A DNA stretch of 64,000 bases from Lepisosteus oculatus (taxonomy: Eukaryota; Chordata; Actinopteri; Semionotiformes; Lepisosteidae): assembly GCF_040954835.1 (NCBI RefSeq), contig NC_090697.1:37260788-37324787 (forward strand). The letters run 5' to 3'. The stretch's first letter is position 1. Every line of letters starts with the position of its first letter. Of the stretch, positions 11,941-22,925 are shown piece by piece. The translations under genes and the position numbers were made by a program. Under the pieces are notes generated by a model. It saw only the letters and a program-made list of their open reading frames with translations. It was not told the DNA's origin and made no database searches.

Positions 11941-12117
11941 GATGCTCTCTGCACTTTCAACAGAACCTTGAGACTATCACAGAGCAGGTGCATTTATACA
12001 GAGACTTGATTACACACAGGTGGATTCTATTTATCACCATCAGTCATTTAGGACAACATTGGATCATTCAGAGATCCTCGCTGAACTTCTGGAGTGAGTT
12101 TGCTGCACTGAAAGTAA

Positions 12118-12331
12118 AGGGGCCGAATAATTTTGCACGCCCCACTTTTCATTTTTTTATTAGTTAAAAAAGTTTCAAAAATCCAATAGATTTCGTTCCA
12201 CTTCACAACTGTGTCCCACTTGTTGGTGATTCTTCACATAAAATAAAAAATGTATATCTTTATGTTTGAAGCCTGAAATGTGGCAAAAGGTTGAAAAGTT
12301 CAAGGGGGCCGAATACTTTCGCAAGGCACTG
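12118..12331 (-). repeat. Right terminal inverted repeat of the Tc1 element
   Basis: Reverse complement of 10702-10915 with about two differences, followed by TA (12332-12333). Confidence 0.9.
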
Positions 12332-12359
12332 TATTAGGGAATCTGTTAATCTGTAAATT

Positions 12360-12690
12360 CCTTACATTTATGCAGTATAGCCCTTTTCTGGACGCTCCAC
12401 TCAATGTGCTATACAGGTAATGGGGACTCCCCTCCACCACCACCAATCTGCAGCCCCACCTGGATGATGCGACGGCAGCAATAGTGCGCCAGAACACAAT
12501 CACACGATAGCTTTCAGTGGGGAGGAGAACAGAGTGGTGAAACCAATTCATAGATGGGTATAATTAGAAGGTGATGATTAGTAAAGGCCAGGGGGAAATC
12601 TGGCCAGGAGACTGAGGTAACACCCCTACTCTTTTCAAGAAATGCCCTGAGATTTTTAATGACCAAAGAGAGTGAAGACCTCAATTGTAC
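12360..12690 (-). mobile_element. 5S-rRNA-type SINE, 5'-truncated, minus strand
   Basis: The reverse complement matches the body and tail of the fuller SINE at 15549-16100. Shared stretches include GCATCATCCAGGTGG, GAGGGGAGTCCCCATTACCTG, and the GAGTGGAG..TCCAGAAAAG end. The 5S-like head is missing, as expected for 5' truncation during reverse transcription. It lies 29 bp from the intact Tc1 element. Confidence 0.75.
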
Positions 12691-14865
12691 AAATTTGGAA
12701 AAGGCAGTTAGAAAATGGATGGGTTTTGTGGAAGAGCAGTGCTTTTTGATCATCAAAATGTTTACCATATTTCAGCAGGGGCAGGCAATTGTCTTTTTGG
12801 CACGTATTTAGTGAGAAAGGACTAAAGAGCTGGTGTGAAATGGGGGCAATTATATGGAGATCCCCATTCTACCATACCTGATGGCACATTAAAATAACTG
12901 GTATGGTTTGAAAAAGGAGGCATAATATTTTATGTGACAACCAGATTTTTCCATAACAGTAAGTATGAAAAATTAAAATATGAAAATACCCCTCCTCCAC
13001 CTCCTTTCATATTATGAAAGTTAAATAAGAAACTCAGAATAAGTAACTACTGCGCCCCCTAGTGGTGTAAAAGAATACACCACCTCAAACTGTATTTCCA
13101 AGAGGAATATTCCTGCCTTAAATTCAAGTAAAAATACCCTGATAAACATTCCTCATAATCCTCCATATTTGAGGCTGATATTGTGTGAAGCTGATAACAT
13201 CTTAAAGGACCAATAATACTATTAAAACAATATGTATATTAAAAAACAGCTTTCCAGGCCATTTTGCAAACACAAACTGATGCAGAACTGGTTCCATAAT
13301 ATTGCTAAATATTTAGCAGCTCTGTTAGAAATGGAATACATGCAGACAGTGCTTCCATCGACCTACAAGATGAAAGGGCAAGGTAACTATGAAAGCATAA
13401 TTCAAATAATCCAAGGCCGTGGAAAAAGGATTATTGCAACACCATATGAATAAAAATAATACAAAAAAGCCAGTAGTATTCAATTGTACATTTCACCAGC
13501 CAAAGACAATGGACAAGGCAGCATCAAATCCTCCATAAACTTAAACACTGCAAACAAAAACTATCACTGTGCTTGAGATTACTATTACTTTTAAAACACT
13601 GTAATACTTCAGAAAGTAAATTATCTCATTTTTAAAAAAAATCAGACTAAATAGCGTAGGGCTATAAAATTGACTAATAAAATAACAATTATATAAATAA
13701 TTATATAAGAAATGTATTACCCCACTCCTGAAAGACATGGAACAACACTGAACAGAAGAGTAAAATGACCAAAACAAAAACAAAAATAGATTTGTTTCAG
13801 GAGGTCACAAAACTAAATTGCTCACCTTACTTATACTCATGTACATAATACAATTTACAGATTAACTGTATATTGGGTGAGCTTTACTCATAAATAAATG
13901 CAATTTGGTGTCTACAAGTGCTGGACTACTATCCTCAGATTATCCTCAGATTTTTAAATTAGTTTCAGAATTACCGTGCTTCACAAATGTTTTGCTTTGA
14001 AAGTAAAGTGTCACAATTCTATGTAGGTCAGAAACTGGTGTATATATTTCAAATGTGTATGTTTTGAAACACCAATGCAAATCAAAGTTTTTATGAGAGG
14101 CTGTGTGACTCTCTAATCTTTAGAGAGGATGAGACAGGAACCCCAAAACAGGTCATTTTGCTGAAATGTAAGGCCTGATTTCTCATCTTCTGTAAAAGGT
14201 ATAAAAGTTAAAACTTTGTAGTCATCCCTGTCCTCAGCAAAATATAAATTGAGGTTAAAATCATCCCTTTGTCTTGAAGCTGCATTTTTTATTTCCATTA
14301 ATTTGAAAGCACTAAGTATTTTTCATGTTGTAAAAATGTTTTTCTCTATTACTGCTCTCTTACAGTAATTGTTACAAATATACAGTTGTATGTTGAATTT
14401 GACATTATATGTTCTATAATCTCTTATAACAAATTCACCAAAAGTAATACAGTAAGAAGGGTGTACCCAGTTTTTAAAATGGTTTTATTTTAAGGGATGT
14501 GTGCTCCCTCCTTTTTTTAAATCATTTTTTCAAAACCTAGGAAATATCTAATCCCCCTCTAGAGGTTTTATATAGTGAAGCATTTTTTTAGGAAAAAAAT
14601 ACGGAAAATGTGGAAGACATGTGACAAATGTGTGTTATAAGGCAAAATATTTATAACAGTTCCTGGGCTAAGTATTGGTAACATCTTCTTCAATTCAATT
14701 TAAAGTAATCTATTCATCCCCAAGAGAGCCAATGTAAGAGCTCAATTTTCTTTGAGCTCTTGGTCATATGATACCACCCACAAGCTCTAAACCCTAGAGC
14801 CATTAATCTATTAGGTCAGCAAGTGCTTTTCATATAAACATTTGTGAAATTTTACAGAGATCTTT
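12691..14865. other. Intergenic, no gene recognised
   Basis: AT-rich, with short open frames that have no recognisable homology. The phrase GCGCCCCCTAGTGG near 13051 is common in fish repeats, so part of this is probably old repeat sequence. Confidence 0.5.
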
Positions 14866-15403
14866 CCATCCATTTTCTAAATTGTTTTATGCAATACAAA
14901 ATCGCAGGGGAAGCCAAAGCCTAACATGGCAAGCAATGGGTGCAAGGCAGGATTACACCCTGGACAGGATGCCAGTCAATTATAGGGCACACACACAAAC
15001 AAACATGCCCACACACATGCCAATTTTTACAGAAGCCAGTTAACTTATGAGTGTTTTTGGACTGTGGGAGGAAACCAGAGCATTCAGAGGAAACTAACAG
15101 AAACAGAGGCAGAGCAGTGGCACTGTGGCTAAGGAGCTGTGCCTGTAGCTGGAAGGTTGCTGGTTCAAATCCTATGGCTGGCAGAGGATTCCTACTCTGT
15201 TGGGCCCCTGAGTAAGGTCCTTACCAACATGGAGAGCAAGCCGGGGTATGTGAAAAGACAAATTCCTAGTGCAAGAAAACAACTGTTTATGGCTAATAAA
15301 TAAGATAATATGATCTTATAGATGGTACCCCAAGTCTGGAATTTAATCCAGGACCCCAGAGCTGCAAGGCATCAATGCTAACCAGAACCCCTTCTCATGG
15401 ATA
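14866..15403 (-). repeat. Dispersed tRNA-headed-type repeat, split by a younger SINE
   Basis: 14866-15100 carries the family signature in reverse: CATTTTCTAAATTG, CTGGACAGGATGCCAGTCAA, GGACTGTGGGAGGAAACC. The same family resumes at 15325-15403 (TTTAATCCAGGACCCCAGAG, GCAATGCTAACCA-like end) after an inserted SINE. Other copies of the family in this window are at 20455, 49610, 50788 and 61728. Confidence 0.7.
15105..15310 (+). mobile_element. tRNA-derived SINE
   Basis: The head GTGGCTAAGGAGCTGTG resembles an A box and GGTTCAAATCC (about 15172) is a polymerase III B box. The body has CTGTTGGGCCCCTGAG and GGAGAGCAAGC, and the tail is AT-rich (GGCTAATAAATAAG). It sits inside an older repeat copy, so it inserted later. 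It is not a tRNA gene: no cloverleaf or acceptor stem follows. Confidence 0.7.
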
Positions 15404-15548
15404 TGAATGAGAAAATTAAAAACTAAATCTATCAGAGAGGGAGTTGCATACACTATTGATTGAGCTTTTTTCTTTTGCTAAAGCAGTCACAAATTAAGAA
15501 GATACTGTTGTTAAATCCTTTTGTTTTTCTGTATTGGCTTAAATATTG

Positions 15549-16100
15549 CTGGCCAGCAGCCATATCACTCTGCAACTCACAACTGGCAACACACTGAAGC
15601 TAAGCAGGTATGAGCCTGATCAGTACCTGGATGAGAGACCTCCTGGGAAAAACTAATGTTGCTGCTGAAAGAGGTGTTAGTGGGACCAGTGGGGGGTGCT
15701 CACCCTGCAGTCCATGTGGGTCCTAATGCCACAGTATAGTGATGGGGACACTATACAGTTAATACTACTTTAAACACTATACTGTCCTTCAGATGAGATG
15801 TAAAACCGAGGTCCTGATTCTCTGTGGTCATTAAAAATCAAGACTAAGGGTGTAACCCTGGCGTCCTGGCCATATTTCCCATTACCCTTTCCAATCATGG
15901 CTTCCTAATAATCTCCATCTATGAATTGGCTCCATTACTCTGCTCTTCTCGTCACTGATGGCTGATGTGGGGTGAGTGTTCTGGCGCACCATGGCTGCCA
16001 TTGCATCATCCAGGTGGAGTCCCCATTACCTGTAAAGTGCTTTGAGTGGAGTGTCCAGAAAAGTGCTATATAAGTGTAAGCAATTATTATTAATTATTAA
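15549..16100 (+). mobile_element. 5S-rRNA-headed SINE (SINE3-type), near full length
   Basis: The first ~110 bases match 5S rRNA: GAAGCTAAGCAGG, GCCTGATCAGTACCTGGATG, GAGAGACCTCCTGGGAA, covering the internal promoter region. A body follows (GATGGGGACACTATAC, GTAAAACCGAGGTCCTGA), then a conserved 3' segment (GCATCATCCAGGTGGAG, AAGTGCTATATAAGTGTAAG) and an ATT-rich tail. It is not a functional 5S gene: divergence, and no terminator after the 5S-like part. Confidence 0.85.
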
Positions 16101-16115
16101 ATAAGTAACAATACA

Positions 16116-16131
16116 ACACACACACACACAC
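16116..16131. repeat. (CA)n microsatellite
   Basis: A run of about eight CA units directly after the SINE tail. Confidence 0.85.
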
Positions 16132-17292
16132 GAGAGGGCTTGTTAATATTTGGCTTTTGGTAGAGCTGGAAGAGAACAATTTAGCTTAAAGACCCCTTTA
16201 AAATGTAAATAAAAAGGAATTATCAAAAAACATTTCTTACAGGCATTATAAGAAACTATTAAAGCACCCTTCAGATTTTTATAAACTGATTGTTAGAAAA
16301 GACTAGAAAAAAGTTACATTACCACTCCCTGAGGTTTTTGTTAAAAAAATCATGATTGGGTTGGATTCTATATTACGAGGATTAACCTATGTAGCATATG
16401 TACTCTACATTGTATGTTAAGCCTTAAGTACTGGCTGTATACAGTAGTTGAGTGAAAACTTATATTTTGTACTTATTGAGATCAGAAGGGACCACATGAC
16501 ACACACAACTGTAAATTAAAAGATTAATGACTTGGAAACGACGTGCTTTTATTAATAAGTTTATTTATTTAAGTAATAAATAAACAATATCATAATAACA
16601 TACTTTCATAAGCATAAGTATTTATGCTTTAAATAATGTACACAAAATAGCCACTGCGTCCAAAACTTTATTTTATGAATTAGTTAGATTCGTATTATAA
16701 GCTGTAAAATATTATGACGAATATTCTGATGTAATAAATATCGTATGGCATGGATTGGTTTAACAATACATTGAATACGGTAACAAATAGGCTTCGAACC
16801 ACGCAGCTAAAGCACTCGCAGCTCTTAAGTAGGGACATGCCTTCAAAATACGTAACTTTATGGCTTGGTTCTCTGATCACACACCATAAAATGTCATATG
16901 CATCTCTATCAAATCTCAACAAAATCATTTTATCTACATAAATATTTAAGAGAAATATACATGAATTCGGATTTATAGTAAGTTCATATAAAACATTTAA
17001 TTGAAAATATGTACAGTTTGCGTGTACATATTTTAAAGGCTAGATCTGTATAAACTGGGCATTTCATTTTAGATTTAATACACTAACATACAGTAGGGGA
17101 AATAACATCGCCCAACAGTCATTTGCAATACCTCATCTTCGAAGTCATAAGCTTCTGTACCTTAGGTACAGTATCACTAATTCTCTAATGATCACATTCC
17201 CATTAACATCTGTTATCGTATGCTTTTCCTTGGGCTCGATGACGGCTGCAATCTTCTTTGTGGCCTATGGGTTACAGGTACAGTGTTTGAAA
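16132..17292. other. Upstream region of HINT3
   Basis: AT-rich sequence with no recognised repeat. The HINT3 transcription start must lie within the last few hundred bases. An open frame in phase with HINT3 begins with an ATG at 17188 (see the HINT3 entry). I see no clear TATA box. Confidence 0.4.
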
Positions 17293-19566
17293 ATGGCTGC
17301 GAGTGAAGGTACAGCAATCGAGCAAAGTGGCAGCTTAAATCAGACAGATGGATACGAGAAAAAATGTATATTCTGTAAAATTGTCAATAAAGAAGTTGAC
17401 ACTGAAGTAATATATTTCGTAAGTAACGAATATATGTTTCAAAGTTTCGTTTATTTTTTCCTTTCAGAACACAGTAATTCAGAAATAGCAAATTGGGGCA
17501 ATCTAAATAGTGATATACGTGTCTTAAATTCTAATAGTATTAGTATATGTGATTTTTTTCAATTAAACATGTTCTTAATCTAAATCACTATGTTTATGAT
17601 CGTAAACAATACTGACTTTGAAGACCGCACCTATACTGTGTATCAGCAAGTGCCGTATAACCATTTAGTACATCGCCTTATGAATCACGTCTAATTTCAC
17701 ATTTTTCTCATTTATTATCTTTGATTTAGGACGAAGAGTTGGCTTGTTTTAAAGACATAAAACCAGGGGCACCGCATCACTACCTTGTTGTGCCCATGAA
17801 ACACATTGGGAACTGTAAGAGTCTCAAAAAGGATCATGCACCATTAGGTAAAGATATAGATTGTTTTCAGATAAGTTTGATGCATTGAAAAATTTACAGC
17901 ATCTATTACTGTATATACCTTTTAAAAGAAAAATATTTCAGGTGGATACTATTAGGTGGCTCTGTCAAACAAATTTTCAAGTATATTCCTGATTATTTGA
18001 AGGACATAATTATTATTTCTAAAAATTATTTCAATTTTGGTATTAGGTTTATTATCAAACTTTGGGAAATGCCTGTCTGGGAATGCATAGCTTTGTGTTT
18101 AATTCCTATTTGCCAGACCACAAATGTTGCAAAAAGAATACAGAAAATGTATACTCGCAAGAAAAGTCACAATATGTTTTCCAAACATCTCACATTTTAT
18201 GTTGTTAGTAAATATGAATAGAACAGAATTATTTTTTAGTCTTTATAAATTATTATAAATACCATTTACCAGAATAAAGAACCTGTCTACAAATTGTGAT
18301 ATTCTGTCAATGTATGTATGTACTTTCTCTGTTCCTGAACAGTGGAGAAGATGGTGGAAGTTGGAAAAGCAATGCTGCAGAAGAATGGCATTACTGACCT
18401 GAATGATATCAGGTAATGCTCTTGATTTACAAGTTTCGTGCAAGTAAACTGCATGGATATGTGATACATAGCAAACAAAAACAAGTGACAAGTGCAGACT
18501 TTAACCACATGAAACAAATGATCTGCAATAGGAATGTTGGGTGCCAAATTACAGATAATCTGCCACTTCATATTTCATATTTATTAGCCTGTTTACAAAA
18601 TGTCCTTTAGTTCCCTACCTTAATGTATAGTTCTCACTTTTTTTTAATCTTCTAGATTTATACAGTAGTAGCTTATTCATCTCACTAGAGCTGTACTTTT
18701 GTCTTCCTGGGGCGGAGATATCCTGTGTTTCATTACTCGGTTATAAAATCAGTTAAGAAAAAAAATAACCAGTCTTGAGCGTGTTTGGGTTTTTGAGTAC
18801 CTTGTTACAGTACATATACACACACCTTGCTCTGCCCATGTTACACTCTTTCCACATAATCTGATAACTCCATACAGGAAAGAATCACATAGTTTTTTGA
18901 GTGCTGTCATTAATTGTTCACGTACTCATAATCATATTAATTTTACCCTATGGTGTTATTTGTAGATGGATCAGTAGGGTGGGTAGTCTGACATCTTCCT
19001 GTCCTTTTGGGCAGGGCAAGTCTTAGTTTAAGTCAACACTCCGCTGCTCACTTGTTTTTGTAGACAAACGCAAGAGGTTGATGTTTGGTTTTACAGGTTG
19101 GGTTTCCACTGGCCCCCTTTCTGCTCTGTTACTCACTTGCACCTTCATGTGCTGGCACCTGCCAGTCTGATGGGCTTCACATCCAGGATATTTTACAGGC
19201 CTGACTCCTACTGGTTCATTACGGTAAGCTGTTACAGAAGCTTCCTATGAAATAGTTCAACCAAACCAACTTTGGTTCCTACAACTTCAGATATATTATT
19301 ACAGTTGCACTTTCACTACTTTAGCTCCTGAAATCCTTATTATTGCTATGTAAGAAAGATATCTTTATGACTCTTTTTTTGTTGAAGAGGAATATGATGT
19401 GCATAGTTTTGCCCTATTGTAGCTAAATGTTTACATGTTATGTGCAGTGAAAAACTAATGTGGACAATGGTGGTAATTCTACCAGAATTCACTTTATAAT
19501 CTTTTTTTTTCTCAACAGGCTGAGCAGCTCTTACAACGGCTGAATTCCTTCAATGAAAACACATGA
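17293..19566 (+). CDS. hint3: Adenosine 5'-monophosphoramidase HINT3 (HIT family)
   Basis: Five coding exons: 17293-17418, 17730-17847, 18343-18412, 19097-19223 and 19519-19566 (stop TGA). All have GT-AG sites and consistent phase, giving 162 residues (human about 182). HIT hydrolases cleave aminoacyl- or phosphoramidate-AMP substrates. The N-terminal CIFC (25-28) is the CxxC zinc pair, HHYLVVPMKHIGNC is the central HIT strand, and HLHLH (118-122) is the HxHxH catalytic histidine triad. The GFTSRIFYRPDSYWF stretch and an LL-rich C-terminal helix follow the HINT3 pattern. I chose ATG 17293 because of its strong Kozak context (A at -3, G at +4). An in-frame upstream ATG at 17188 would add 35 hydrophobic residues not known in HINT3. 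The NCOA7-HINT3-TRMT11 order supports orthology. Confidence 0.94.
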
Positions 19567-19668
19567 AGCTCAATTTTCTTTATTTGCTCATGGAACTGCA
19601 GTTTAGGGCTGGACTTTAGAAAAGCATCTGTATTGCTTATAGACTTCTTGAAAATGACATGCACATTA

Positions 19669-19674
19669 ATAAAC
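19669..19674 (+). terminator. HINT3 poly(A) signal
   Basis: AATAAA about 100 bp after the HINT3 stop, the first canonical hexamer in the 3' UTR. Another AATAAA follows near 20400, so longer 3' UTRs are possible. Confidence 0.6.
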
Positions 19675-19990
19675 TGTGACTAGTATCTCGAACTATTCAA
19701 AACTAATGTGTCCTTAACTGGACGTACTCAATATGACAATGTTTCAGAACTAGAAAAAAAATTAAATCTGTTTCTTGGTACTGCATTACAAAGCTTTCTC
19801 TTTGTATAAGCTTGCTGTTAAACAGTTGATCTGTTGAGTATTTTAATATATTTTATTTTTTTATTTTTAATGTGGTGTTTCTATGTATGTGTTCAACAGT
19901 TTGAAGTTTTGTTTACTAGAAATTTGAAAATAGTAATTTTTCAAAGGTTCACTCATACAGTGTGACATTCATAGTAGAATGTGTTCGCTA

Positions 19991-20040
19991 ACAAATTGTT
20001 TTGCTAGTACAGTAAATACAAATTGTTTTACTAGTAAATT
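19991..20040. repeat. 27-bp direct tandem duplication
   Basis: ACAAATTGTTTTGCTAGTA (19991) is repeated with one change at 20018 (ACAAATTGTTTTACTAGTA). It lies in the HINT3 3' flank. Confidence 0.7.
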
Positions 20041-20454
20041 GTGCGCACACAACAGCTAGTTCTCACTACATCTCATAGCTTATTTGTGAATTTATATTTA
20101 TATTTTAGAATTTGTGCTTTTCAAAAGACTAGCAATCATACAAATGATTGGTTGATACACTATGTCCCTCCACAGGTCTGAAACCATCTATTTTATTCAG
20201 TTTTAGTAACGGAAGGTAATGTGACTTACACTACAAATTTATTTATTCACAATCAAACTAACACAAGATATAATTTGATTTTACCAGATATGTTCTATAG
20301 CACTATCAATAGGTTTGAAATTAATTTTTAATTACTATTGGTCACTTAATGTTTTGTTAAGCATTTCATGATTTGTTCTCTAAGATGCAGAATGAAAACA
20401 ATAAAAACTGATTTTCTGTTTTTTTATTTATTTATTTGGGTGATGGAATCTTCT

Positions 20455-20765
20455 AACAAACTCATTTTCTAACCACGTTATCCAATACAGGGTTACAAAT
20501 GAACCAGAGCCTATCTTGGCAAACAAGCAGCACAAGGCAGGGTACACCCTGAACAGAATGCCAGTTCATTGTAGAGGGTCAATTTTCCCAGAACCCAATT
20601 AAACTTAGAGTATGTCTTTGGACTGTGGGAGGAAACTCACACAAAGATGGGGAGAACGTACATATACAGTACAGTAGCAGAAAGCACCCGGGAATTAAAC
20701 CCAGAGCCCCAGTGCTGTGAGGTAGCAATACTAAAAGCTGCTCCACCAAGCTGCCCCCATTGTTT
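20455..20765 (-). repeat. Dispersed tRNA-headed-type repeat copy
   Basis: Reverse orientation: CATTTTCTAACCACGTTATC, CAGGGTACACCCTGAACAG, GGACTGTGGGAGGAAAC, AACCCAGAGCCCCAGTGCTG, ending CCACCAAGCTGCCCCC. Same family as 14866, 49610, 50788 and 61728. Confidence 0.75.
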
Positions 20766-22810
20766 ATAAAAGACAAAATGACAATCATCCTTTCCCATGA
20801 CAGTTTACCCATCTCTTTGTCACTCCCTAAGATACTGCTTTGCCCTAAAAAATTATAACATTTTTAAATGGTTGAGAATGAGGTATTTCATGCTGTTGCT
20901 TTCAAATATCACAGCCATGGTATGTTGTAACCCTCCGTCTTTATAGATGTGACAACCAGGAACAAGCTCCGTTCTGAACATTTTCCAGATAATTCTTCAG
21001 ATTGTGGAACTAATGCATCTTTTTATATGACTTCGGTCATACTAGGAGCAGTTGGTCAATTCTCAACACAAATTCTTACATAAATTCTCTTTTGTAACTT
21101 CAACAGTTACAAAAACTCAGTTCAACAAACACAGCACACTCAATAAGTATGTTTTTGTAATTACAATATTTTTATTTTCATACAAATCTAATTCCATGGT
21201 AACAATAACAGCAAGAATAACCACAGTGCATTACCCTAAAGCTCAGATTCTGTATGTCTCCATAGACCTTTCTGTTACTGTAAAGTGTTACAATTTCAAT
21301 AGGTAATAGGGACTCTATAAAATATTTCCACATGACAATGAAACTCATTTTTTCTAAATTACTTGCATGTATTTAATCTGGACATAAAACCACATATGGA
21401 ATATATGTTAATATCACACTAGAACAAGCATAAACCATTATGCACAACTACCTTAGTGAAATATATAGAAATCTTTTTCTGTCTAAATTATTCAAAAACA
21501 CACAAATACACTCATTTAAATAAATTGCTTATAATCTAAATTTCAAACTAAAGAAAAGTGTACAACTGCATCAGAAATAAATTATTAAGTAAAGTGACTA
21601 CTTTCCAAAGAACATGCTATAACTTTGAGAAGTGTACTGACCCTTAAAAGGTAAGATAGTTTATTGTTGTGAGTTTTTAATTGCAAAGGATTGTTGTTTT
21701 GTAAAGCCATTTGATTCAATTAATAGTTCCCAGTAAATGCAGTTTTCATTATGCATTTTTTACATTCATAAAACTATATGGAATGGCCAATGATTTTCCT
21801 CTATAATACTACAGTTTTAAAGTCACAATTTTTATATATTTATAATTATAAAATACATATATATATTTTAGATATATGAATATATTTTATTTTATTTTTA
21901 TACCACACCCCACAGACATACTTGCCCTTGTGGATGTATTTTTTAAAGACAAGTGCTTCCTTTAACAGTATGATCTCAACCTCGGATGGTAACTAAAAGA
22001 TTTGGATTCTTAATCGATGCTTCTAGGCTGTAGCACTCATTCGGCCAAATTGGATGCGAGATACTTGGAATTCGGCATATGTTAAGGGGATAGAACTACA
22101 GTATATGTATCTCTGTGTGCAAATGAGTAGAGGCTTGATCATTTTCAACTCATCTGAACTTGCATGAAAGTTTGATAATGTATCACATATTGAGTTCATA
22201 TTTACAAGTAAATTGCACTGCATGGTGTCTTGTGGATGTGCCAATATTCAGTTATCATTATCTGGAAGAACAAAGAACAATAACCTTGTTCTTCTGAATT
22301 TTGCATTTCAATTATAAATTACAATGTTTCAACAGAATATTTTCAATTGCTGAGTGTGAATAGCATTTACTTTTGTGAAGGAGCTGCATACACAATAGTA
22401 GTTGGTGAACCCTGTGAGACTTCTTTATTTTTCCCTTAAGTAACTAGGAACTATATTGTGTTCAAACTAGGATGGAAGTTCTAAATTTTTACTTTCAAAA
22501 TAAAATATTTTTAAGTTAAGTTTAAGAAACGGTTACATTGTTGTGACTAAAGGCTATATATTTGTGTTTTCAGTGCAATTAGTACATTTATATTAATTAA
22601 TACATGTCACTCGTGAGATTGTTTGGCTCATAAAATTTAGGAAAGGGGTGCAAATCTTCACTGTAAAACTACATTATAGTGTCCAAACAGTACCTAGATT
22701 TTGTAACTGTTTTGATTTTTTAAGTTTTTCAAAGAGGAGGACTTAACACTGAGCTTCACTCCAAATGATATTTTATGTCCTTCTATCCCATTGAGAATTG
22801 TGAAAAGAAA
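20766..22810. other. Intergenic between HINT3 and the ABRA-like gene
   Basis: AT-rich with several short open frames but no recognised domain, repeat or splice structure. An AT-only stretch lies at 21830-21900. Confidence 0.5.
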
Positions 22811-22814
22811 ATAT

Positions 22815-22820
22815 TTTATT
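22815..22820 (-). terminator. ABRA-like poly(A) signal
   Basis: TTTATT on the plus strand is AATAAA on the minus strand, about 105 bp past the stop at 22926. Confidence 0.55.
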
Positions 22821-22925
22821 ATTGACATCAAAACTTACATTACCAGGATTGAATACAATCTGTTCATACGTTAGTTTAGCTTCAAACATGATATCTCCTT
22901 TCCCATTCCCAAGCCTGGACTCTCT

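Larger units (their letters stand above)
10702..12331 (-). mobile_element. Intact Tc1-like DNA transposon
   Basis: A complete 1,630-bp element flanked by the TA target duplication (10700-10701 and 12332-12333). It starts CAGTGCCTTGCGAAAGTATT and ends with the exact reverse complement. The terminal inverted repeats are about 214 bp long with roughly two differences between arms. Between them is an uninterrupted transposase gene on the minus strand. The near-identity of the arms and the open frame indicate a recent insertion, possibly still mobilisable. Closely similar Tc1 elements have been reported in teleosts and lampreys as candidates for horizontal transfer (general knowledge, not tested here). 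Confidence 0.95.

Noticed and set aside
15172-15182. GGTTCAAATCC B box as a possible tRNA gene
   Set aside because: No acceptor stem or cloverleaf; the sequence continues into a SINE body and AT-rich tail.
15549-15670. 5S rRNA gene
   Set aside because: Diverged from 5S and continuous with a SINE body; no T-run terminator after the 5S-like part.
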